This document shows, piece by piece, positions 54,830 through 64,000 of a DNA stretch of 64,000 bases (positions are counted from its first letter, which is position 1; each line of letters opens with the position of its first letter). Made by a program: the position numbers and the translations under genes. The notes below the pieces were generated by a model. The model worked only from the letters and a program-made list of their open reading frames with translations. It did not search any database and was not told where the DNA came from. This stretch comes from Shewanella subflava (GTDB lineage: Bacteria > Pseudomonadota > Gammaproteobacteria > Enterobacterales > Shewanellaceae): the NCBI RefSeq assembly GCF_025971955.1, contig NZ_JAPDMX010000023.1, positions 1 to 64,000 of the forward strand. Reading direction: 5' to 3'.

Positions 54830-57671
54830 GCTTGATGTCCATTGATAACTGTTCTAATACTTGAGTTGCTGCTGATTCTACCTTAGTTAGCTCGTCAAGT
54901 AACTCAAGTATTTCTGGTTCTAGTTCACTGATTTGGGTTTTATGTTTCAACGCCGATTCAATTTCTTGGCAAAGTTTTTGAGTGGTAGGTACGCCACAAT
55001 AACAACTTGCACCATGTAATTTATGCACCGCTTGAAGCATGGCCTGTTGGTCTTTATTTTGCAAAGCAGAATTTATGGTGGTGATGGTCTCTGGAATGGA
55101 TTCAAGCATCATGTTAAGCATCTCAAGTGCCAAATTTGGCTTTTGATTTGCTTGTCGTAAGCACAAGTCCCAATTGAGTGTATGAAGATCAAAGTGGGTG
55201 AATTTAGGTTTCGCTACCCAGCGATTAATCACTTTCTTTAATGAGGACTCATCAATCGGTTTGGGTAAAAAGCCATCCATACCCGATGCGAGAATATTTG
55301 CCCGCTCTTCTGCAATAGCATGTGCGGTGACGGCGATAATGGGAGTATGGCGATTCATCGATTCATGACGGATTTTTTGAGAGGCTGTAATACCATCAAT
55401 ACCAGGCATTTGAATGTCCATGAAAATTAATTCGAAGCTTTTAGACTTAGCCAATTTAATCGCTTCTTCACCACTTTTAGCTGTGGTAACACTAAATACT
55501 AACTCTTGCAGTAAAGAATCAATCAACTTCAAATTAGCAACATTATCATCTACAGCGAGTACAGAAACATTTAATCGCTCATTGTTATTTTCTGCAACTA
55601 AAGGCATTTGCTGCTGTAAGGTTTTAGGTGTAGGTGGATAAATGAGATGTCTTGCCAGCTGAGTATCACTGATAGGGACGGTGATCAATAAATCAGTATT
55701 AGGTTTGAGGTGGTTAATAATCACCTCTTGATCAATACAATCGTGTAATAAAATAAGGCAGTTAGTATGCTGCTTGGCTCGTTTTAGCGTGGATGTAATT
55801 TGTTCTGGATCACTAAATCCATGACAACTCATTAATATATAATCAAAATGGATGTTGGGCTGTTCAAACGTTGTGTTGAGATGATCCAACTGTCCAACAC
55901 TGGTCAGTTTTAAATGCCACGCTTCTAAACGCTGATTCAATACATCACGGGTTAATTCGCGAGGCTCAAACAAGAGTATTGATTTCCCTGATAACACATC
56001 CATTGGCAGCACTTCACCAATGTCAAACTGACTGATACTCAACGGTAAAATAAACCAGAAGTTAGAGCCTTTATTCGGACTGGATGTAAAACCAATTTGG
56101 CCACCCATTTGGTTAATTAGTCGTTTAGTGATGACTAAACCAAGACCCGTACCACCAAAGCGGCGGGAAATTGATGAGTCTGCCTGCCCAAATGCCTGGA
56201 ATAAATACTCTTGCTTACTTTCGTCAATACCTATTCCTGTGTCGATAACTTCGCACCTTAAAGTGACATTATCTTCTGTTGAACCGACTTGGGTAATTTT
56301 GAGGATCACACTCCCTTTATCAGTAAACTTAATCGCATTACCGACGAGATTGGTGATAATTTGATTCACTCGCATCGCATCACCACTGACGCTTTCAGGT
56401 ACGTTTGAATCAATATCAATGACCAGTTCTATACCTTTTTCACGTGCACTACCGGCAATTATATTTAATGTGTCAGCTAAGGTTTCTCTCAGCGCAAAAG
56501 GCATTTTCTCAAAAACCATTTTACCGGCTTCAAGTTTTGAGAAGTCTAAAATGTCATTGATGATCCCCAGTAAGTTACTGGCGCTTCGTTCAATCGTTTT
56601 GATGTAATCTAGCTGGCTAGAATGCAGCGGGGTTTTGATAAGTTGTCTTGCAAAGCCAATAACACCGTTCAGCGGGGTACGTAATTCGTGAGACATATTG
56701 GCCAAAAACTCGGACTTGATCCGACTGGCTTCTAATGCTCGTTTTTTGGCTAAATCTAACTCTACGTTTTGAATTTCAATTTGTTCCAAGGTTTCGCGTA
56801 AATCAGATGTAGCTTGATCGATATTTTGCTGCATTTCATCGTGATACTCGCTTAATGAGCCCGCCATAGCGTTAATACCACGTTTTAATAAATCGAGCTC
56901 ACCAATTAAATTACCGTCTAGGCGGGTATCAAGTTTGCCTTCTCGAATTTTGGCAACCACACGTACCATTTCCGTGATGGGGTGGTTAACATGTTTGACC
57001 AAGCGAAAGGTGAAAAATAAATTAAACTGCACGCCAATCAACACTATTATGAACGCCGCAATGGCAGCGCGATGTTGTTCAAGTAAGGCACTTTCTTTAT
57101 TAACTAGAATGGCAATATAACCCAGCACTTGTTCTTGTTTATTATTATAAATGGGCTTGGCTATACTTTGCTCTGCAAGGTGGTTGCGTTGAAAACCGCT
57201 TTCGACAGAATAATGGCTCGGATCATTTTTGATAAATGCCAGCGGATCGAGATCTGTATTTGCGATGATGGGACTGCGGATGATTAAAATATCATCAAGG
57301 GTACTAAACTCGGTTTCATTTAACTCAGATAACGGCAACTGAGTACGCATGATCTCAAAATCTTTGTGGTAATGAGAGGTAACAAATAACTGATTTTGAC
57401 TATCAAAAACGGCTAAAGACAATACCAATGATGCGTTTTTCATCTGTGAAGCCGAAAGCAATTTTTTTGTTGAAATGCGATCCTGAGTGATAATCCCAAA
57501 CTCGCTGGCTAACGCTAAAGGTTCTATAATACTGCTACCTTTTGCCATCAGTGTGTCTTCAAGTTCATAAAAGCGGTTTATGGTGAAGTAACTTCCAAGT
57601 AGAATACCCACCACAACGGTAGGAGCCAATGCCAGTACCAGTACCCATGAACGTAGGCTGTATTTAGTCAT
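54822..57671 (-). CDS. barA: Hybrid sensor histidine kinase BarA
   Basis: BarA phosphorylates UvrY (GacA) and so controls carbon-storage regulatory RNAs. The 949-residue protein starts at 57671 (MTKYSLRSWVLVL, as in E. coli). Two membrane helices enclose a periplasmic sensor domain; then HAMP, a kinase with phospho-His328 (NMSHELRTPL), an ATPase domain, a degenerate receiver, an active receiver with Asp752 (FMDIQMPG) and an HPt domain with His883 (AVHKLHGA). In the first receiver the phospho-Asp position reads SCHGF, so it is dead. An upstream ATG at 57689 adds six residues. Confidence 0.95.
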   Translation of the reverse strand: MTKYSLRSWVLVLALAPTVVVGILLGSYFTINRFYELEDTLMAKGSSIIEPLALASEFGIITQDRISTKKLLSASQMKNASLVLSLAVFDSQNQLFVTSHYHKDFEIMRTQLPLSELNETEFSTLDDILIIRSPIIANTDLDPLAFIKNDPSHYSVESGFQRNHLAEQSIAKPIYNNKQEQVLGYIAILVNKESALLEQHRAAIAAFIIVLIGVQFNLFFTFRLVKHVNHPITEMVRVVAKIREGKLDTRLDGNLIGELDLLKRGINAMAGSLSEYHDEMQQNIDQATSDLRETLEQIEIQNVELDLAKKRALEASRIKSEFLANMSHELRTPLNGVIGFARQLIKTPLHSSQLDYIKTIERSASNLLGIINDILDFSKLEAGKMVFEKMPFALRETLADTLNIIAGSAREKGIELVIDIDSNVPESVSGDAMRVNQIITNLVGNAIKFTDKGSVILKITQVGSTEDNVTLRCEVIDTGIGIDESKQEYLFQAFGQADSSISRRFGGTGLGLVITKRLINQMGGQIGFTSSPNKGSNFWFILPLSISQFDIGEVLPMDVLSGKSILLFEPRELTRDVLNQRLEAWHLKLTSVGQLDHLNTTFEQPNIHFDYILMSCHGFSDPEQITSTLKRAKQHTNCLILLHDCIDQEVIINHLKPNTDLLITVPISDTQLARHLIYPPTPKTLQQQMPLVAENNNERLNVSVLAVDDNVANLKLIDSLLQELVFSVTTAKSGEEAIKLAKSKSFELIFMDIQMPGIDGITASQKIRHESMNRHTPIIAVTAHAIAEERANILASGMDGFLPKPIDESSLKKVINRWVAKPKFTHFDLHTLNWDLCLRQANQKPNLALEMLNMMLESIPETITTINSALQNKDQQAMLQAVHKLHGASCYCGVPTTQKLCQEIESALKHKTQISELEPEILELLDELTKVESAATQVLEQLSMDIKHD

Positions 57672-57790
57672 ATTTTCGGTACTTTTCATGTTTTGGGCTT
57701 ACGTTCCTACAAGATATTGTTGATATTCAGTCTAGACTGCCAGAAATTACGCACTCTTGACTAGTGTTTTATTCTTTTTTAGAGGCCGAA

Positions 57791-59179
57791 ATGGCACAAT
57801 TTTTTAAAGCTAAACCAAACAAATCTAAGCAATTATCCTCAAAGCTTAGTCTTGATATCACTCAACTGGATCATTTAGGCGCAGGCATGGCCCAATATCA
57901 AGGGAAGGTGGTGTTTGTTGCCGGTGGATTACCTGATGAAAAGGTGACGCTGCAATTAACCGAGCAAAAGAAAAATTATGCCAAGGCCAAGCTGATTAAA
58001 ATTGAGCAAGCATCTGCGCAGCGCCGTGAACCAAAGTGTCCTCATTATGTTGAATGCGGTGGCTGTGACTTACAACATTTAGATGTCGAGGCGCAACGCG
58101 AGCATAAACAAAATGCGTTAGTTGATTTAATGAGCAAGCTTGGTCAAGATCTGGTTAGCGACGACATAGTCGCACCCGCTATTACTGGTGATGCATGGCA
58201 TTATCGGCGCAGAGCCCGTTTAGCGACTGTTTTTGATAAAAACACTCACCATTTGCAGTTAGGCTTTAGGCAAACAGCTTCAAGTAAAATTGCCTCAATT
58301 ACTCAGTGCAGCGTACTAGCAAAACCATTATCAGATTTGATCACACCTTTTGCTGCCAATTTGAACCAATTAAAGTCAAAATCACATTTAGGTCATTTAG
58401 AATTAAGCCAAGCTGAAAATGGGTTATTTGCCGTGTTGCGAGTAACGAAAACCTTACCCGCCTCTGATATTCGTTGGTTGGCTCAGTTTGCTGCCACCTA
58501 CGACATTTGTTTATTGCTACAAGACAATGACAATAACCTGACTCAATTGCACCCTCAATTATCGACTAACATGGAGGCTGGGAAGGTGATATTGCCTTTT
58601 TACTCGTTAGCGATTGAAAAGCCGCTGCAACAAACGGTTCGCTGTGAGTTTACTCCGGGTAATTTTGTCCAAGTTAATGGTCCGGTTAATCATGATATGG
58701 TAGCTCAGGCACTTAATTGGCTTGATCCTCAAGTGGATGAACGGGTACTTGATTTATTTTGTGGCGTAGGTAATTTTTCGCTTCCGTTAGCGTCCAGTGC
58801 GGCAAAAGTCATTGGGGTGGAAGGTGTGCCTGATATGGTTCAGCAGGCGAAAAACAATGCAGTATTAAATCAATTAGACAATTTATCGTTTCACCATGCC
58901 GATTTGAGCGCAGACCTTACCCATGAAAAATGGTTAGGTAAAATTGACAAGCTGCTTTTAGACCCCGCAAGGGCCGGGGCCTTTGAAAGCTTACAATGGC
59001 TTAAAAAAATGCGCCCTAAAAAGGTGGTTTATGTTTCTTGTAATCCCGCCAGTTTAGCCCGCGACAGTAAAGTGTTAATTGAGCAAGGGTACCAACTTAG
59101 CAAAATAGGGATGGTCGATATGTTCCCACAAACGCATCATATTGAAGCAATGGCGTTATTTGAACTGAATGTGTCGTAA
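57791..59179 (+). CDS. rlmD: 23S rRNA m5U1939 methyltransferase RlmD
   Basis: RlmD makes 5-methyluridine at 1939 of 23S rRNA with SAM. The 462-residue protein has an N-terminal TRAM domain, a 4Fe-4S motif [15 protein letters not shown], the SAM site [14 protein letters not shown], and the catalytic cysteine in [11 protein letters not shown]. The ATG at 57791 follows GAGG (57782-57785) and was chosen over the ATG at 57764. It is divergent from barA with 119 bases between. Confidence 0.96.
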   Translation: MAQFFKAKPNKSKQLSSKLSLDITQLDHLGAGMAQYQGKVVFVAGGLPDEKVTLQLTEQKKNYAKAKLIKIEQASAQRREPKCPHYVECGGCDLQHLDVEAQREHKQNALVDLMSKLGQDLVSDDIVAPAITGDAWHYRRRARLATVFDKNTHHLQLGFRQTASSKIASITQCSVLAKPLSDLITPFAANLNQLKSKSHLGHLELSQAENGLFAVLRVTKTLPASDIRWLAQFAATYDICLLLQDNDNNLTQLHPQLSTNMEAGKVILPFYSLAIEKPLQQTVRCEFTPGNFVQVNGPVNHDMVAQALNWLDPQVDERVLDLFCGVGNFSLPLASSAAKVIGVEGVPDMVQQAKNNAVLNQLDNLSFHHADLSADLTHEKWLGKIDKLLLDPARAGAFESLQWLKKMRPKKVVYVSCNPASLARDSKVLIEQGYQLSKIGMVDMFPQTHHIEAMALFELNVS

Positions 59180-59395
59180 ACATAGTCATTTACACTTTAT
59201 TGAATTGATAAATAAAACCGTTACGCTCAATATAGTCCCTCTAACATTGGGTGCTGTTGACCGTTAAATGTGAATGTTACCTTGGTTTACTGCCATTTTT
59301 ATTTGCAGATTAGCCCGTATTCACTTTATGGTCCGTTTGGCAAAAAAGTTAATAACATTGCTGTTTGGGTAAACGGCAATGGGTAAGGAAAAAAC

Positions 59396-61600
59396 ATGGT
59401 TTCAGTTCGCGAAGCGCATTTCGATACAAATGATTTCAATCTTGAAGATTGGGTGGCAAGGTACATCGACGATGTCAATGATGCACAAATGCTCCTCGAT
59501 ATGCTCAGGAAAATCGAAGCATTGCCTATTAAAGATAAGTTCGCACATACTCAATTGCTAACTCGTGCTCGCGAAATGATTGAAATTTTAGCGCCATTAA
59601 ATATGGATCTAGAAACGCTTCAAGCTGCATTGCTATTTGTCATTCTAGAAACTGGGCAAATTAGCGAAGATAAAATCAACGAGGTTTACGGAGACTCATT
59701 AGCCAAATTAGTCGCCAGTGTCGTCACCATGAATGCCATTGGGGCCTTGAAAGTCACCGATAGCCGCAGCGCCGAGCCACAAATTGATAATATTCGCAAA
59801 ATGTTACTGGCCATGGTTGAAGATGTTCGTGCGGTAGTGATTAAACTAGCCGAGCGAGTATGTTCATTGCGCGCCGTCAAAAATGCCGATGAAGAAACTC
59901 GGGTGTTACTTGCAAGGGAAATTGCGGATATCTACGCGCCATTGGCTAACCGTTTGGGGATTGGCCAATTAAAATGGGAGCTGGAAGATATCTCTTTTCG
60001 CTATCTTCATCCAACGGTTTATAAAGATATTGCCAAGCAACTGGATGGTAAACGTAAGGATCGTGAAGTTTATATCGATAAATTTGTGACTCAACTACAA
60101 CAGCGTTTAGATGAAGACCAGATCCGTGCAAAAGTTTACGGTAGGCCCAAACATATCTACAGTATTTGGCGCAAAATGAAAGGTAAAGATCTTAAGTTTG
60201 ACGAGTTATTTGATGTGCGGGCCGTGCGCATTGTGACCGACAGACTGCAAGACTGCTATGGCGCTTTAGGTGTCGTGCATGATTTATGGCACCACATCCC
60301 ACGTGAGTTTGATGATTATGTGGCTAACCCAAAACCCAACGGTTACCAATCTATCCATACTGTCGTTGTTGGCCCTGAAGGTAAAACCGTTGAAATCCAA
60401 ATTCGTACCGAAGCAATGCACCAGGATGCAGAGCTAGGGGTTGCCGCGCACTGGAAATATAAAGAGGGTGCTAATACTGTTAAACAAAGCGGCTACGAAG
60501 AAAAAATCAATTGGTTGCGTAAAATCTTACAATGGCAAGAAGATGTGGCCGAAAGTGGTAATTTGGTTGATGAAGTCCGAAGTCAAGTGTTCGAAGACCG
60601 GGTCTATGTCTTTACTCCTAGCGGTGAGGTGGTCGATTTACCGTTAGGCTCAACGGTTTTAGATTTTGCTTACTACATTCACTCACAAGTTGGCCACAGA
60701 TGTATTGGCGCTAAAGTGGATGGCCGAATTGTGCCATTTACATATCAGGTTGAAACGGGTGAACGCATTGAAATTATCACCTCCAAAATAGCGAATCCTA
60801 AACGTGATTGGCTAAACCCGAATTTAGGTTATATCAAGTCTTCTCGTTCACGTTCAAAAATTCAGCACTGGTTTAAGCAGCAAGATCGCGATAAGAACAT
60901 TATCGCAGGTAAAGAGATGCTGGAAACAGAATTGCATCGTGTGGGTTTAAAACTCAAAGATGCCAATATTGCGGTAGAACGATTTAACTTAAACGGCATG
61001 GATGACATGCTGGCCGCAATTGGTGGGGGCGATTTACGCTTAAATCAGGTGGTTAACTTTATTGAAAGTAAGCTGCGTGTTGAGCCTACATCGGAAGAAG
61101 ATCTGGTCGAAGACATTTTAAAGAAAGCCGTTCATCGTCCTAAAAAGCCAGGCAAAGGACAAGTAGAAGTCAATGGTGTTGGTAATTTACTCAGCCACAT
61201 TGCTCGTTGTTGTCAACCGGTTCCTGGTGATGAAATTTTTGGCTATATCACCATGGGGCGGGGTATTTCGGTGCACCGCAGTGATTGTGAACAAGTCAAA
61301 GAGTTAATGCGTACTCATCCAGAACGTGCTGTTGAGGTGGTATGGGGAGAAAATTACTCTGGTGGTTACCGTATTCGGGTGAAAGTGATTGCCCATGACC
61401 GCAGTGGATTATTACGCGATTTGACCACGGTGCTTGCCGCCGAAAAATCGAACGTGATGGCCATGAGTTCAACCTCTGATGTTAAATCGCAAACGGCCAC
61501 TGTCGAGTTAGAGCTTGAGTTATATAATGTCGACGATTTATCGAGAGTGTTATCTAAACTGTCGCAGGTGGATGGCGTGATTGAATCACGACGTTTGTAA
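59396..61600 (+). CDS. relA: GTP pyrophosphokinase RelA
   Basis: RelA makes (p)ppGpp when uncharged tRNA is on the ribosome. The 734-residue protein has an inactive HD region (no HDxxED; reads ALLFVILETGQISEDK), a synthetase domain (about 230-365) with FDELFDVRAVRIV, the TGS domain (VFTPSGEVVDLPLGSTVLDFA) and C-terminal ACT. The length is that of E. coli RelA (744). RBS GGAAA is 7 bases before the ATG. Confidence 0.97.
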   Translation: MVSVREAHFDTNDFNLEDWVARYIDDVNDAQMLLDMLRKIEALPIKDKFAHTQLLTRAREMIEILAPLNMDLETLQAALLFVILETGQISEDKINEVYGDSLAKLVASVVTMNAIGALKVTDSRSAEPQIDNIRKMLLAMVEDVRAVVIKLAERVCSLRAVKNADEETRVLLAREIADIYAPLANRLGIGQLKWELEDISFRYLHPTVYKDIAKQLDGKRKDREVYIDKFVTQLQQRLDEDQIRAKVYGRPKHIYSIWRKMKGKDLKFDELFDVRAVRIVTDRLQDCYGALGVVHDLWHHIPREFDDYVANPKPNGYQSIHTVVVGPEGKTVEIQIRTEAMHQDAELGVAAHWKYKEGANTVKQSGYEEKINWLRKILQWQEDVAESGNLVDEVRSQVFEDRVYVFTPSGEVVDLPLGSTVLDFAYYIHSQVGHRCIGAKVDGRIVPFTYQVETGERIEIITSKIANPKRDWLNPNLGYIKSSRSRSKIQHWFKQQDRDKNIIAGKEMLETELHRVGLKLKDANIAVERFNLNGMDDMLAAIGGGDLRLNQVVNFIESKLRVEPTSEEDLVEDILKKAVHRPKKPGKGQVEVNGVGNLLSHIARCCQPVPGDEIFGYITMGRGISVHRSDCEQVKELMRTHPERAVEVVWGENYSGGYRIRVKVIAHDRSGLLRDLTTVLAAEKSNVMAMSSTSDVKSQTATVELELELYNVDDLSRVLSKLSQVDGVIESRRL

Positions 61601-61641
61601 TTCACCCATTTACATTGCTACCTTAGTTGGCTTAAGTCGTT

Positions 61642-62469
61642 ATGGATACAAAGCACAATACGCAAATACAACCTTTGCTTAATATCATGCAAAAATTGCG
61701 TGATCCTGTAGAGGGGTGTCCGTGGGATTTGGCGCAAGATTTTAAAAGTATTGTGCCTTTTACCATAGAAGAAGCCTACGAGGTTGCCGACGCAATTGAA
61801 CGCACCGCATGGGATGAACTGCCTGATGAGCTTGGCGACTTATTGTTTCAAGTGGTATTTTATTGTCAGCTGGCCACTGAACAGGGAAAGTTTGATTTCT
61901 CTACTGTGGTTGAGCGAATTTGCGCCAAGCTTATTCGTCGACATCCGCATGTGTTTCAAGCGCAACATATCACGTCACCTGAGCTAACCGCTAATCAGGT
62001 AAAACAAAGCTGGGAAGCTATAAAGGCACAAGAACGTGCCGATAAACTTCAGCTGTCTTTTCTGGATGATATTCCTCAAGCGCTACCTGCATTAAAGCGA
62101 GCCGTTAAAATTCAAAAAAGAGTGGCAAAAGTGGGATTTGATTGGCCAGAGCTTGAGCCTGTGGTTGCCAAAATCTACGAGGAAGTTGATGAAGTACTTG
62201 TTGAAGCAAAATTAGTCGCATCAAATCCAGAACATTACCAGCCTAAAGTGTTGGATGAAATGGGCGACTTATTGTTTGCCGTCGTTAACCTCGCTCGTCA
62301 CTTAAATGTGGACCCAGAGCAGGCATTACGTCAGGCCAATAATAAATTTGAGCGACGATTTAGAGGTGTTGAACACTGCGTTAATCAAAGTGGTAAAGCA
62401 TTTGAGGCCCATAGCATTGAACAACTCGATGGCTATTGGGAGCAAGTAAAACGCCAAGAGAAAAGATAA
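61642..62469 (+). CDS. mazG: Nucleoside triphosphate pyrophosphohydrolase MazG
   Basis: MazG cleaves NTPs to NMPs plus pyrophosphate, and lowers (p)ppGpp in E. coli. The 275-residue protein has two MazG domains with EEAYEVADAIE and DELGDLLFQVV (and EEVDEVLVEAK plus DEMGDLLFAVV later), which carry the EExxE-x12-28-ExxD metal sites. It follows relA by 41 bases; the usual order in gammaproteobacteria is relA-mazG-pyrG. Confidence 0.96.
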   Translation: MDTKHNTQIQPLLNIMQKLRDPVEGCPWDLAQDFKSIVPFTIEEAYEVADAIERTAWDELPDELGDLLFQVVFYCQLATEQGKFDFSTVVERICAKLIRRHPHVFQAQHITSPELTANQVKQSWEAIKAQERADKLQLSFLDDIPQALPALKRAVKIQKRVAKVGFDWPELEPVVAKIYEEVDEVLVEAKLVASNPEHYQPKVLDEMGDLLFAVVNLARHLNVDPEQALRQANNKFERRFRGVEHCVNQSGKAFEAHSIEQLDGYWEQVKRQEKR

Positions 62470-62538
62470 AATTCTGACTTAACACCTATATGTTGCAATT
62501 GGCAAAGTGTATATCGGCGAAATTATCGCTGTTTAGGT

Positions 62539-62567
62539 TTGTCGAATCGTCATCACTTTGGTATACT
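62539..62567 (+). promoter_or_regulatory. Candidate pyrG promoter
   Basis: TTGTCG (62539-62544) and TATACT (62562-62567) are spaced by 17 bases. A stem GTGCTT (62582-62587) with AAGCAC (62594-62599) lies in the untranslated leader, 32 bases before the ATG. Confidence 0.55.
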
Positions 62568-62582
62568 ATCGCCCCGTCCTAG

Positions 62583-64000
<1,418 letters not shown>

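Overview
The window reads as ordinary chromosome of a marine gammaproteobacterium, most probably a Shewanella. The evidence is the gene content and order: a deo locus with its own NupC and Tsx, barA next to rlmD-relA-mazG-pyrG, a rib operon with the RibBX variant followed by nusB-thiL-pgpA, the ubiUV/ubiT pair, and many c-di-GMP/PilZ proteins. Protein sequences also match that genus as I remember it. Base composition is low to moderate in GC and even, with no large island, no CRISPR, no rRNA, and no tRNA that I could see. The species cannot be fixed from this sequence alone.

Layout. 1-1088: lipoprotein NlpI. 1118-5540: the most accessory-looking stretch. A decayed ISAs1-type transposase is followed by a tight three-gene envelope cassette (beta-barrel-like protein, lipoprotein alpha/beta hydrolase, DUF4056-type lipoprotein) and then a decayed gene. 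5731-8171: release factor 3 and a TatD-type hydrolase. 8355-15396: nucleoside uptake and catabolism (nupC, tsx-like porin, deoC, deoA, deoB, deoD), with operator-like palindromes upstream of tsx and deoC. 15450-18560: ytjB and serB divergent, then an alpha/beta hydrolase. 18579-24885: a 796-residue two-PilZ protein, radA, a small PilZ protein, remains of a histidine kinase, and a YjiH-type membrane protein. 25359-31030: a DUF998 membrane protein, then ubiV-ubiU divergent from ubiT (oxygen-independent ubiquinone synthesis), and trhP-yfhL. 31031-33428: an HDOD protein and a degenerate-GGDEF/EAL protein. 33434-35404: thioesterase, OsmC protein and NYN protein, with two related about 150-160 bp repeats around the OsmC gene. 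35440-39641: an RND efflux pump without an outer-membrane partner. 40186-43614: ettA and glyA. 43744-49816: nrdR-ribD-ribE-ribBX-ribH-nusB-thiL-pgpA. 49833-54829: an unrecognised membrane-anchored protein, recN, an AEC transporter and a DUF416 protein. 54822-64000: barA, rlmD, relA, mazG and the start of pyrG.

How the genes work together. The deo block takes nucleosides across both membranes and breaks them to free base and pentose phosphate. The rib block makes riboflavin, with NrdR and NusB carried along. UbiU, UbiV and UbiT supply ubiquinone without oxygen, which suits a respiratory facultative anaerobe. BarA, RelA and MazG are global stress-signalling and nucleotide-housekeeping proteins.

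I found no clear new multi-gene system. The best candidate is the cassette at 1674-4835. The other points worth checking are three decayed genes, the mobile-looking repeats, the palindromes of the deo locus, the co-location of three U32-family genes with a ferredoxin, and the barA/DUF416 overlap.
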